This document shows, piece after piece, positions 9,169 to 16,666 of a stretch of 64,000 nt of DNA. The notes under the pieces were generated by a model, which was given only the letters and a program-made list of their open reading frames with translations, did not search any database and was not told the origin of the DNA. Position 1 is the stretch's first letter; each line of letters starts with the position of its first letter. A program made the translations under genes and the position numbers. Source of the DNA: an uncultured Roseobacter sp. (GTDB lineage: Bacteria > Pseudomonadota > Alphaproteobacteria > Rhodobacterales > Rhodobacteraceae); contig NZ_CANMDB010000002.1 of the NCBI RefSeq assembly GCF_947496515.1, positions 310,001-374,000 on the forward strand, written 5' to 3'.

Positions 9169-9674
9169 CCCATAAGTACTGCCTCGACACCTCTGGCTTT
9201 TCTAACCCTTTGATGGAGATGCCGGAGGACATCCACAAGACTTTGTGGCCTAGCGTTGTTTCCAGAGTGCAGGCAGAAATATTCTGTTGGAATTATGAGA
9301 TCGCTAACGAAATGGCCTCAATACAAGGCGCTATCGGTAATGCACTAGACGGCTGCAATGGCTCGTGCTGCTATGAAGTCGGAAAAGGAAGTTGGGATTG
9401 GGCTGCGTACGTAGCAACAAACAACACCTGGAGGACGCATTTCCATCAATTTATATCTGAGTATCACGGCAACAGGAAAGACACTATCGGGCTTAACGAC
9501 CTATCCATTGTTGCCTTGGCCCATACCTTAGGGTTGCCAGTGGTCAGCATGGAGCGCCCGAACATGGGTCAACCAAGCCAAACGAAACTGCGCATTCCAG
9601 ATCTGTGTATCGCCGTTGGCGTGACGCATTACAACTTTAACCAACTTTGCCGAAAAGAGGGAATTACCGGATGA
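9165..9674 (+). CDS. DUF4411 family PIN-like protein (passenger; putative toxin)
   Basis: This 169-residue protein resembles the DUF4411 family of PIN-like proteins. It opens with a strand and Asp (HKYCLDTSGFSNP), the usual first acidic residue of PIN nucleases. A later NDLSIVALAHTLGLPVVSME segment matches the PIN D-x3-A-x8-VVS pattern, and it ends with LRIPDLCIAVGV. PIN proteins are usually metal-dependent RNases. The start is a TTG (9165) overlapping the upstream stop by 4 bases, and there is no earlier in-frame ATG. Its own stop overlaps the next ATG. The toxin role is inferred from family and pairing with the XRE-peptidase gene. Confidence 0.75.
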   Translation: MTHKYCLDTSGFSNPLMEMPEDIHKTLWPSVVSRVQAEIFCWNYEIANEMASIQGAIGNALDGCNGSCCYEVGKGSWDWAAYVATNNTWRTHFHQFISEYHGNRKDTIGLNDLSIVALAHTLGLPVVSMERPNMGQPSQTKLRIPDLCIAVGVTHYNFNQLCRKEGITG

Positions 9675-9862
9675 GCTTATCTCTTATGCAGGCCCTAAAC
9701 GAAGATCGCCTTGAGGACTTCATTGCACAAGAGGAAATTCGCGGGGTGCAACCGATCAGCGAAGCGGCTTTTGACAAAACCGCCTCTGCCGTTATCAGAA
9801 CGCCGCAATCAGCCGATCAAACATCAGGTTCGCCTCGTCGCGATGGTTCGCGCGGAAAGTGA
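9671..9862 (+). CDS. Small 63-residue ORF coupled to the DUF4411 gene
   Basis: The ATG overlaps the DUF4411 stop (ATGA), which suggests translational coupling. The product starts MSLSLMQALNEDRLEDFIAQ and is acidic and probably helical in its first 40 residues. The last 22 codons (from 9795) run antisense to the 3' end of the transposase gene, so that part (DQTSGSPRRDGSRGK) is dictated by conserved transposase codons. No known family is recognised. It may be a third member of the toxin-antitoxin-like module, or a chance extension. The arrangement favours a real gene. Confidence 0.5.
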   Translation: MSLSLMQALNEDRLEDFIAQEEIRGVQPISEAAFDKTASAVIRTPQSADQTSGSPRRDGSRGK

Positions 9863-10688
9863 ACTCGTCCAGATAGCGCTTCATCCACTTCTGGCTGATC
9901 GAAACGTGCGTGCCGCGCACCGAATGCTTGAAGTGACGCCAGAAGCTCTCAACGTGGTTCGTGTGGTGAAGCTGCTGCGTTTCGTAATCGTAGATCGCCC
10001 ACTGCTTCTTGCCGTGCTTCACCGCTACATGCGTGTAGCCTTCATCGCTCAGTAAGCCATAGCTGTAAAGTTCGTCGGTCGAGACGGTCGCCCCCGGCGC
10101 GACGTTTACCAGTGTCTTCTCGCGAAGCGTCTTCATCTTCACGTCCGGGATGATTTCCGTAACCAGCCGACCGCCGCGTTGCTTGAAGCCCATGACGATG
10201 GTTTTGCCAGCGGCACCGCGACCACGCTTGCCGGGACGCTTGCCACCGACATACGCCTCATCAATCTCGACGTGACCCGACAGGATCGCCTGAGCGTCGT
10301 GCTTACTCATCTGTTCGCGGATTTTGTTCCCGATCCGCCAAGCCGTCTTATAGGTCACGCCAAGTTGCCGCTGGAGTTCCTTGCCGCTCACACCGTGGCG
10401 CGTCGTGACGAAAAGGTAGATAGCATAGAACCAGACTTGGAGCGGCGTCCGTGTGTCCTGAAAGATCGAGCCAGCGGTCGGATACAGGTGGTCACCGCAA
10501 GCCGCACAAGCCCACGCGCGGCGATTACCCATCCGGTGGAAAGTAGCTTCTACGCCGCACGCCCGGCACAGATGCTTTTCACCGAAGCGAACATTGAAGA
10601 TGTGCTCAAGGCAGGTTTCATCATCCGGGAAGCGCTTGAAGAATTCGCGGACACTGAAAACGGGGGTGGCTGATTTGCTCTTTTCCAT
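9795..10688 (-). CDS. IS1595-family transposase (ISXO2-like)
   Basis: This intact 297-residue DDE-type transposase has an N-terminal zinc ribbon with two Cys pairs (LCRACG, then WACAACG) around residues 39-60. A helical HTH-like region follows (SGKELQRQLGVTYKTAWRI). The catalytic core has its first Asp in GHVEIDEAYVGG, its second in TVSTDELYSY, and the last block HHTNHVESFWRHFKHSVRGTH. It moves the surrounding element and acts on the two 24-bp ends. The gene points outward from the passenger operon, and its 3' end overlaps the small passenger ORF antisense. Nothing in the sequence suggests it is inactive. Confidence 0.93.
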   Translation of the reverse strand: MEKSKSATPVFSVREFFKRFPDDETCLEHIFNVRFGEKHLCRACGVEATFHRMGNRRAWACAACGDHLYPTAGSIFQDTRTPLQVWFYAIYLFVTTRHGVSGKELQRQLGVTYKTAWRIGNKIREQMSKHDAQAILSGHVEIDEAYVGGKRPGKRGRGAAGKTIVMGFKQRGGRLVTEIIPDVKMKTLREKTLVNVAPGATVSTDELYSYGLLSDEGYTHVAVKHGKKQWAIYDYETQQLHHTNHVESFWRHFKHSVRGTHVSISQKWMKRYLDEFTFRANHRDEANLMFDRLIAAF

Positions 10689-10712
10689 GCACTATAGATA
10701 GCAATTCGGCTT

Positions 10713-10736
10713 ACTTGCGTCAAGGGGATACACCCC
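10713..10736 (-). repeat. Right terminal inverted repeat of the IS1595-type element
   Basis: It is the perfect 24-base reverse complement of the left end. Read inward it contains TTGACG, followed after 17 bases by TATCTA, about 8-13 bases upstream of the transposase ATG. It may therefore supply the -35 element of the transposase promoter. Confidence 0.95.
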
Positions 10737-10744
10737 TTTTTAAT
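10737..10744. repeat. Right copy of 8-bp target-site duplication
   Basis: TTTTTAAT is identical to 7869-7876 on the other side of the element. Confidence 0.93.
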
Positions 10745-10867
10745 TGAGTAACCTGGTTCGCTCAAGATGCGCCGATCGTCGTCGCATGGCGTGCCTTGCG
10801 ACTTGGAAACGAACGAAAAGTTCCAAACGCGCTATCTGCACGTCATTTAACCAGAAAAACCACTCAT
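10745..10867 (-). pseudogene. IS5-family transposase remnant, N-terminal part
   Basis: On the minus strand this reads, in two frames, EWFFWLNDVQIARLELF and then SKSQGTPCDDDRRILS. These match the start of IS427-like IS5 transposases (pattern LFWLTDEQMARLEPFFP then GxPRVDDRRVLSG). A frame change lies between the two blocks. The remnant continues beyond the IS1595 element at 7868 and below. Joined, the two parts total about 790 bp, close to a full-length gene of this family. Confidence 0.72.
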
Positions 10868-10928
10868 GTTTACCGCTCGGTTGTCTAGCCGCGACCCATA
10901 CCGCGAGCCCAAAAAGTAGGTCACGATC

Positions 10929-12032
10929 CTAAGAGATGCCGCGGGGCAGACGGGTCAGCCCGATCTGCGCGAGCGTCAGGCCCACCTCTTCGCAGGTAAG
11001 ATCCCAAAAGCGCTTAAGCCCCTCCTCACCGCCCGCCGCGATTGCGAACTGAAGCGCACGCCCGAAGAACACGAAGTCGGCGCCCATTGCGTAGGCTTTC
11101 ACCACATCCTCGCCTGATCGAAGGCCACTGTCGTAGAAAAGAGGATAGTCGGGTCCAAGCGCCTCGCGGATGGCCGCAAGCGCTAGGATAGGCGGGGGAG
11201 CTGCGTCAAGCTGACGGCTTCCGTGGCTAGAGACCTGAATGGCGTCCACGCCCTCGGCGCGTAATCGCTGGGCATCGCCAACATGGCTCACGCCCTTTGC
11301 CACAAGGTTGCCGTCCCAACTGTCGCGCAGACGTTTGAGGAACTCCCAATCTGCGGCTGCTCTGCTCTCCGTCCGGTCAAAGCTGAACCCGTCAGTCTGG
11401 AAGTTCGCCAGCGTCGGTGCGCCCGCCAGTAAGGTGGAGATCGACCAGCGGGGGTGCACCGCAAAGTCAACGAACTGCCTGGGTCCGATCCGGAACGGCA
11501 TCTTGAAGCCACGGCGGAGTTCCCGCGGACGGCGGCCTACCTCAGGCACATCCAGCGTCATCACGAGTGTCTTGTACCCTGCGGCCTTTGCTCGTTCGAC
11601 CAGTTTGGTCGTACCGCTTCCGTCGCCGCTGAAGTACAGCTGGAACCACGCATGACCCTCGGCTTCGTCGATGATCCGCTCCATCGAGGTCGAGGCCACC
11701 GTGGAGACCCCGTGCGGCACCTGATGCCGCGCCGCCTGACGCGCCAGCATCAGATCCGCGCCGGGGCTCGAGAGATTGCACATCCCCATGGGGCTGATGC
11801 CAAATGGACTGAGCCCGCTGTGACCCAGAACGGGTACGCTCAGGTCGCGCTCCTTCACGTTGACCAGCACGCGAGGCTGCAATGTCACATCGCGCAAGGC
11901 CGCGAGGTTCCGTGCCTCGCCATCGCCGTCACCTGCCGCCCCGTCGATGTAATCAAAGACCATCCAAGGCAAGTGCCGCCGGGCGAGGCGTCGCGCATCC
12001 GCGTAGGAATGGATCGCGTCCGCCCTGCCCAA
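10929..12032 (-). CDS. FMN-dependent alpha-hydroxy-acid oxidase/dehydrogenase
   Basis: This 367-residue protein belongs to the lactate/glycolate oxidase family. It opens with the ARRHLPWMVFDYIDGAAGD motif, then has SPFGISPMGMCNL, the FMN/substrate block LVAKGVSHVGDAQ, QVSSHGSRQLDAAPP with the catalytic His, and YDSGLRSGEDVVKAYAMGAD. Such enzymes oxidise 2-hydroxyacids to 2-oxoacids. It lies 3 bp after comE in an operon that makes sulfolactate and consumes sulfopyruvate. The missing step between them (sulfolactate to sulfopyruvate) is therefore the likely job, as for SlcD-type sulfolactate dehydrogenases. That substrate is inferred from context only. It is the last gene of the operon, and the IS zone follows. 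Confidence 0.85.
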   Translation of the reverse strand: MGRADAIHSYADARRLARRHLPWMVFDYIDGAAGDGDGEARNLAALRDVTLQPRVLVNVKERDLSVPVLGHSGLSPFGISPMGMCNLSSPGADLMLARQAARHQVPHGVSTVASTSMERIIDEAEGHAWFQLYFSGDGSGTTKLVERAKAAGYKTLVMTLDVPEVGRRPRELRRGFKMPFRIGPRQFVDFAVHPRWSISTLLAGAPTLANFQTDGFSFDRTESRAAADWEFLKRLRDSWDGNLVAKGVSHVGDAQRLRAEGVDAIQVSSHGSRQLDAAPPPILALAAIREALGPDYPLFYDSGLRSGEDVVKAYAMGADFVFFGRALQFAIAAGGEEGLKRFWDLTCEEVGLTLAQIGLTRLPRGIS

Positions 12033-12035
12033 GGA

Positions 12036-12590
12036 TCAGGCCTGCACCGACTTCATGAAGCGGTCCCGGATGACCACCGGATCCATCGTTATGACGGGCA
12101 GTTTGATATTGCCGCTGTCGCATTTGCTCACGATGATGGTCATCTTTTTGCTGTCGATGGCCTCCTGCAGTACTTTGCCGGTATCCTTGTCCTGGCATTC
12201 TATCACATTCTCGCAACCGCAGGCCTTGGCCACCGCCGCAAGCGAGGTCTTCTTGCCGGTGTAGGTTGGCTGATCTCCGGTCGAGCCATAGCTGCCATTA
12301 TCGACAATCAGCAGGATAAAGTTGTCGGCCACGTTGTTGGCAATCGTGGGCAAAGTGCCAAAGTTGGTCAGCACAGAGCCGTCCCCGTCGATTGAAATCA
12401 CCGTCTTGTCCTGGGCGAGCGCCACGCCCAACCCGATGGAGGAACTGAGCCCCATGGTGCCCAGCATGTAAAAGTTGGTGGGCTGATCATCGATCATGTG
12501 CAGCTCTTGGCTGGGCAGACCGATATTGCAGATAACCAGATGGTCGCGAAGGATGGGCGCGATTTCGCGCAGGATTTCAGAGCGGATCAT
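12036..12590 (-). CDS. comE: Sulfopyruvate decarboxylase subunit beta
   Basis: This 184-residue protein is the thiamine-diphosphate-binding half of a split decarboxylase. The ThDP motif is visible as ISIDGDGSVLTNFGTLPTIAN (GDG followed by an N residue), preceded by MLGTMGLSSSIGLGVAL. With ComD it decarboxylates 3-sulfopyruvate to sulfoacetaldehyde. The start at 12590 overlaps the comD stop by 4 bases, so the two subunits are probably translated together. A phosphonopyruvate decarboxylase role is the main alternative. The hps genes upstream favour the sulfonate. Confidence 0.9.
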   Translation of the reverse strand: MIRSEILREIAPILRDHLVICNIGLPSQELHMIDDQPTNFYMLGTMGLSSSIGLGVALAQDKTVISIDGDGSVLTNFGTLPTIANNVADNFILLIVDNGSYGSTGDQPTYTGKKTSLAAVAKACGCENVIECQDKDTGKVLQEAIDSKKMTIIVSKCDSGNIKLPVITMDPVVIRDRFMKSVQA

Positions 12591-13093
12591 TGGTCGCCGT
12601 AGCCTCCCCAGAAGGACGCATCCGTCAGGATCGCCACAGGTTTGTTGCACATGAAGGTGTATTTCAGGATCTCCGGCAGCTCGGCTGCGTCGGATTCCTT
12701 GTGAAAGTGATAGGTCGGGATGTTGAGTTGGTTCAGCAACGCTTTTGTATGCACGGCCATTTCCACCTGACAGGCGACCGGCTCGCGCAACTCGCCCCGG
12801 TAGGAAATGAGCATCGGCAACGGCATCCGGTAGAACTGGGTCAGCGTCACCAGCGTGTTGATCGTCACCCCGATCGCGGTGTTCTGCATGATGATCGCCG
12901 GTCGTTTGCCGCCCATGAAAGCACCGGCACACAGCCCCATGCCTTCGTCTTCCTTGTTGGAGGGGATATGGTAGATCTCCGGCCGCGCATCGACTTCGTC
13001 AATGACACCGGCCAGCTGCTTGCACGGCACGGTGGTGACGAATTCGATGTCAGCAGCAACGAAGTCGTCAACGATCTTTTTACTGATGGACAC
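12587..13093 (-). CDS. comD: Sulfopyruvate decarboxylase subunit alpha
   Basis: This 168-residue protein matches the pyrimidine-binding half of sulfopyruvate decarboxylase. It has the TVPCKQLAGVIDE start, HIPSNKEDEGMGLCAGAFMGGK with the conserved catalytic Glu, and MQNTAIGVTINTL. It forms the active site with ComE. In the operon it comes after a small universal stress protein and overlaps comE by 4 bases. The separate alpha and beta subunits are the usual arrangement in roseobacters that degrade DHPS, sulfolactate or cysteate. Confidence 0.9.
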   Translation of the reverse strand: MSISKKIVDDFVAADIEFVTTVPCKQLAGVIDEVDARPEIYHIPSNKEDEGMGLCAGAFMGGKRPAIIMQNTAIGVTINTLVTLTQFYRMPLPMLISYRGELREPVACQVEMAVHTKALLNQLNIPTYHFHKESDAAELPEILKYTFMCNKPVAILTDASFWGGYGDQ

Positions 13094-13146
13094 CTAGGTA
13101 CTCCTTGTAGTGAAATGCCGAATTATCAGCATCTTGCATTCTATTT

Positions 13147-13551
13147 CTAACGTATCACATAAACTGAACAGGGCGCGTGACGGACCACACGGGCGGCGGT
13201 GGAGCCGAGGAAGTAGTCGCTCAACCCCGGTTTGTGAGAGCCCACGATAATACAGTCCGCCCCGATCTTTGCAGCATAGTCCACCAGCGCACGCCCGGGC
13301 TGCCCGTGCAGCATCACTGGCTCGACATCCGGCGTCTGCGCGACCCGCGCCGCCAGCTTATCCCGTGCAGCTTCCGCTGCGCGCGCCATGACCTCTTCGG
13401 AGACATAGGCGTTCACTGTGCTGTTCGGTCTGTCGTAGACGTGGACTGCCTTTATCTCGCCGTCATCACCCTTGAGGTGACGCGCCATTGCGAGCGCCTC
13501 CGCGCTGATACCGTGATCGAGGGCGAGCGAAACGATGATTTTCTTGTGCAT
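13147..13551 (-). CDS. Single-domain universal stress protein inside the sulfonate operon
   Basis: This 134-residue UspA-fold protein starts MHKKIIVSLALDHG. It ends with the nucleotide-binding pattern IIVGSHKPGLSDYFLGSTAARVVRHAPCSVYVIR (G-2x-G-9x-G-S/T type). It lies between hpsP and comD in the same direction with short gaps, so it is probably co-transcribed with the DHPS enzymes. Its role there is unknown. It could tune the pathway or sense ATP. Confidence 0.88.
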   Translation of the reverse strand: MHKKIIVSLALDHGISAEALAMARHLKGDDGEIKAVHVYDRPNSTVNAYVSEEVMARAAEAARDKLAARVAQTPDVEPVMLHGQPGRALVDYAAKIGADCIIVGSHKPGLSDYFLGSTAARVVRHAPCSVYVIR

Positions 13552-13586
13552 GTCAGTCTTCCTCCTCCGATGATGCCACGCGCCAC

Positions 13587-14603
13587 TCAGGCGCTGGCGG
13601 TTGTGTGCTCAGGGGTTAAAATGATCTTGGGTGCAGCAACGCGCCCTGCGCGGATGTCCTGGAACGCGGCTTGTCCGGCCGCAAGCGGTCGTTCCTCAAT
13701 CCAGTCGAGCGGGCCCAGTCTGCCGTCAAAGATAGCGCTGGCCGTGTCCGCAAAATCTTGGGCCGTGTAGGTGTAAGTGCCGATAAAAGTGATCTCCTGC
13801 AGGGTCATGCGGCGGATATCGAGCCCGCCCGTTCCTTCGCCGAGACCGATGTGGACAATCACACCGCCGGGGCGGGTCAGTTCGCTCGCCATAGTGCGGG
13901 TGCTGGCGAGACCAACGCCATCGATGACCACATCCACCGTACCTGCGGAGGGCATGGCGGGCTCATTCGCCGCGCAAACCTCAAAACCGGAGACGTCGGC
14001 CAGGCGGGCGCGACGCATCTCGTTCGGTTCGACCAGCATGACATCGTCCGCTCCCTGAGCGCTCAGGGACAGGGCGGCGCCGACACCGATGGCGCCTCCG
14101 CCGATGACCACGCAGCGCAGGCCTGCGAGATCGGTCCCCACCACGCGGCGCGCCAACCGCACGCCATGCCAGCCGCAGGCCACTGGTTCGGCCAGCGCGG
14201 CATGGGAAAGTGGCACATGCTCCGGCACCGTGACGAGGTTGCGGCGCGGCATTGCAACGTAGTCGGCAAAGGCGCCCTGACGCGGCGGCATGGAAATGAT
14301 CTGGCGTTGCGAACAGAGATTTTCTCGACTGGCGCTGCACTCTGCGCAGGTTTGGCAGGCAACCAGCGGGTTGATCGTAACGCGGCGCCCGTCCTCCGGC
14401 CCCCCCGTGACAACACCTGCGGCCTCATGCCCGAGCGTGAGGGGGGCGGGGCGGCGTGGATCGTGACCGAGAAAGGCGTGCATGTCCGAGCCGCAAATGC
14501 CCGAGGCGACAATGCGCACAAGCGTTTCATCCACGGCGGGCGAAGGGTCCGGCAGCTCCAGATAGCTCAGTTCCTCGACGCCGGTATAGACCAGAGCTTT
14601 CAT
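13587..14603 (-). CDS. hpsP: Zinc-dependent sulfopropanediol dehydrogenase (HpsP)
   Basis: This 338-residue medium-chain dehydrogenase has the catalytic zinc site (GICGSDMHAF and LGHEAAG), four structural-zinc cysteines (CQTCAECSASRENLC) and a Rossmann motif (VVIGGGAIGVGAAL). In the known HpsOPN pathway, HpsO and HpsP interconvert the S and R forms of 2,3-dihydroxypropane-1-sulfonate through the 2-keto compound. Its start overlaps the end of hpsO by 4 bases, and hpsN lies one gene further up. Taken alone it would only be called a zinc alcohol dehydrogenase. The hps call depends on the neighbours. Confidence 0.82.
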   Translation of the reverse strand: MKALVYTGVEELSYLELPDPSPAVDETLVRIVASGICGSDMHAFLGHDPRRPAPLTLGHEAAGVVTGGPEDGRRVTINPLVACQTCAECSASRENLCSQRQIISMPPRQGAFADYVAMPRRNLVTVPEHVPLSHAALAEPVACGWHGVRLARRVVGTDLAGLRCVVIGGGAIGVGAALSLSAQGADDVMLVEPNEMRRARLADVSGFEVCAANEPAMPSAGTVDVVIDGVGLASTRTMASELTRPGGVIVHIGLGEGTGGLDIRRMTLQEITFIGTYTYTAQDFADTASAIFDGRLGPLDWIEERPLAAGQAAFQDIRAGRVAAPKIILTPEHTTASA

Positions 14604-15352
14604 TTTGCGGTGAACCCTCCGTCTACGAAAAGGATTTGGCCCGTCACGTAAGCCGATGCGTCTGAACAGAAAAACAGGAGCGGACCGTCAAGATCTGCAG
14701 GCTCGCCGTTGCGCCCGATGCAGGTCTGATCCGCGTTGCGCTGCGCCAGAACCGGATCATCAAAGACCGGGCCGGTCAGCTCGGTCCGGAAGAAACCAGG
14801 AGCCAGCGCATTCGTGGTAATGCCATGGCCTGACCAGGCCTCTGCCATCGCACGGGTCATCTGTTCGACCGCACCTTTGGACGCACCGTAGCTGATGCCA
14901 CTTGCGAAGGCCCGGCGTGACTGCAGCGAGGCGAAGTTGATAATTCTGCCCCAGCCCCGTTCCTTCATCGCGGGCACCATCGCCTGCGACAGAAAGAAGG
15001 GCGCGCCGAGGTTGAGATCCAGCGTCAGATCCCAGCCGTCATCCGTCACCGCGTCCGCGTGCTCGCGCGTATTGATCCCGGCGGCGTTGATCAGGATATC
15101 GACCGGGCCGAAGGGCCGTGCTGCTTCCCGTGCAACGTCGGCCAATGCACCACGATCCGAGAGATCCGCGACGAGACTTGCAGTCTCGCCTTCCGCGTTT
15201 TCCCGCCACGCGTTGAGCGCGGTCTCTCGCCGTGCGATGCCGACGACCCGCGCGCCCGCCGCTGCCAGCAGTGTTGCCGCCTGTCGTCCAAGGCCACTGC
15301 TGGCGCCTGTTACGCAGACAGTTTTGCCACTGACATCAAAAAGCGGGCTCAT
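14600..15352 (-). CDS. hpsO: Short-chain sulfopropanediol 2-dehydrogenase (HpsO)
   Basis: This 250-residue SDR has the NAD-binding motif VTGASSGLGRQAA, the INAAGIN motif, and the catalytic Ser plus Y-x3-K in ISYGASKGAVEQ. It ends with the common SDR tail YVTGQILFVDGGFTAK. In the DHPS pathway HpsO oxidises the C2 hydroxyl of one enantiomer, so that together with HpsP the two forms are interconverted. It begins 6 bp after hpsN and overlaps hpsP. The specific substrate is inferred from the operon. Confidence 0.82.
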   Translation of the reverse strand: MSPLFDVSGKTVCVTGASSGLGRQAATLLAAAGARVVGIARRETALNAWRENAEGETASLVADLSDRGALADVAREAARPFGPVDILINAAGINTREHADAVTDDGWDLTLDLNLGAPFFLSQAMVPAMKERGWGRIINFASLQSRRAFASGISYGASKGAVEQMTRAMAEAWSGHGITTNALAPGFFRTELTGPVFDDPVLAQRNADQTCIGRNGEPADLDGPLLFFCSDASAYVTGQILFVDGGFTAK

Positions 15353-15358
15353 CTCCGA

Positions 15359-16666
15359 TCAGTCCATCGCCGAGAGGTCAAAGTTCTCTTCGGGGAAGTA
15401 CTTGCGCAGCCGGGCATCCGCTGTCCGTGCATGCCCTTCCATGCCCTCAAGACGGGAGATCCGCGCAGTGGCTTCTGCAACCGGCCGGGCGCCTTCGCGG
15501 GTGGATCGCTGCCAGGTGACGATCTTCATGTATTTGTGCACCGACAACCCGCCTGTGTATTTAGCCGACTGGGAGGTGGGCAGGACGTGGTTGGTGCCCG
15601 ACGCCTTGTCGCCAAAGGCCACGGTTGTTTCTTCGCCAAGAAACAGTGATCCATAACACTGCAGTCGTTCCAGCCACCATGGCAGATCGCCAGCCTGAAC
15701 CGTCAGATGCTCTGGTGCGTAGTCGTCGGAACAGGCCGCCATTTCTTCGCGATCGGGGCAAATGATGACCTCGGCATAATCGCGCCAGGCCGCTTCGGCG
15801 TTCGCGCGGTTCAACTCCGGCAGGTCAGCGATCAGGCCCGGGACAATCTCCATCACTTTTTCGGCGAGGGCGCGGTCATCGGTCACGAGCCAGACTGGCG
15901 AGTTGTAGCCGTGCTCTGCCTGTCCCACGAGGTCGGTCGCGACGATAAAGGGGTCAGCGGTCGCATCAGCAAGGATCAGGCTGTCGGTGGGACCTGCGAT
16001 CATGTCGATCCCGACGCGGCCAAAGAGGATCCGTTTGGCTTCTGCGACAAATTGATTGCCGGGACCAACGAGAATATCCGCCTTCGGCAAACCAAAGAGC
16101 CCGAAGGTCATCGCCGCAACGCCCTGAACGCCGCCCATGGACAGGATCTTGTCGGCGCCGCAGAGGTTGGCGGCGTAGATGATGGCGGGTGCTATGCCTT
16201 CGCCAGCGCGTGGTGGCGAGCAAGCGGTGATGTGCCGGCATCCGGCCACTTTGGCTGTTGTGACGGTCATGATGGCGCTGGCGATATGGCTGTAGCGTCC
16301 CCCCGGCACATAGCATCCGGCTGCGCGGCAGGGGATCGCCTTTTGACCGGCGATCAGTCCGGGCACGATCTCCAGTTCAACGTCTTTCATCGTCGATTTC
16401 TGTGTCTCGGCAAATCGCCGCACATTGTCGTGGGCAAAGGCGATATCGTCCTTGAGTTTCTGGGATACGAGGACGGAGGCCGCTGCGATTTCTTCCTCGC
16501 CGAGCACGACGCTGCCCTGATAGTTGTCGAATTTTTGAGCGTATTTCAGCGCGGCTTCGTCGCCGCCGGTTTCGATGTCATTCAGGATGCCCTGGACTGT
16601 CTCGCGAACGTCACCGGCATCTGTCATGGCGGTCTTGGCAGCTTTCTTTAGGTACTCTCGGGCCAT
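15359..16666 (-). CDS. hpsN: Sulfopropanediol 3-dehydrogenase, histidinol-dehydrogenase-like (HpsN)
   Basis: This 435-residue protein is homologous to histidinol dehydrogenase: PCRAAGCYVPGGRYSHIASAI, ILVGPGNQFVAEAKR, IDMIAGPTDSLILAD, LVGQAEHGYNSP and a Zn-site SGTNHVLPTS segment. No other his gene is nearby. It heads an operon with two alcohol dehydrogenases and sulfopyruvate decarboxylase, which is the known context of HpsN. HpsN oxidises R-2,3-dihydroxypropane-1-sulfonate to R-sulfolactate with NAD. The frame is open far upstream, but homology begins at the ATG at 16666, which has an AGGA 8 bases before it. Confidence 0.88.
   Translation of the reverse strand: MAREYLKKAAKTAMTDAGDVRETVQGILNDIETGGDEAALKYAQKFDNYQGSVVLGEEEIAAASVLVSQKLKDDIAFAHDNVRRFAETQKSTMKDVELEIVPGLIAGQKAIPCRAAGCYVPGGRYSHIASAIMTVTTAKVAGCRHITACSPPRAGEGIAPAIIYAANLCGADKILSMGGVQGVAAMTFGLFGLPKADILVGPGNQFVAEAKRILFGRVGIDMIAGPTDSLILADATADPFIVATDLVGQAEHGYNSPVWLVTDDRALAEKVMEIVPGLIADLPELNRANAEAAWRDYAEVIICPDREEMAACSDDYAPEHLTVQAGDLPWWLERLQCYGSLFLGEETTVAFGDKASGTNHVLPTSQSAKYTGGLSVHKYMKIVTWQRSTREGARPVAEATARISRLEGMEGHARTADARLRKYFPEENFDLSAMD

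Larger units (their letters stand above)
7877..10736. mobile_element. IS1595-family insertion sequence with three passenger genes (2,860 bp)
   Basis: The element is bounded by 24-bp perfect inverted repeats (7877-7900 and 10713-10736) and by an exact 8-bp direct repeat, so both ends are defined to the base. It carries a complete IS1595-type transposase gene (minus strand) and three plus-strand genes in an overlapping operon: XRE-ImmA/IrrE peptidase, DUF4411 PIN-like protein and a 63-residue ORF. Codon and base use in the passenger region look more AT-rich than in the flanking genes. It is inserted in an IS5-family transposase remnant. Identical ends and an intact transposase suggest a recent insertion. 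Confidence 0.93.

Noticed and set aside
15359-16666. Histidinol dehydrogenase (hisD) for histidine synthesis
   Set aside because: The fold is shared, but no other his gene is near. The operon with two alcohol dehydrogenases and sulfopyruvate decarboxylase is the known HpsN context.
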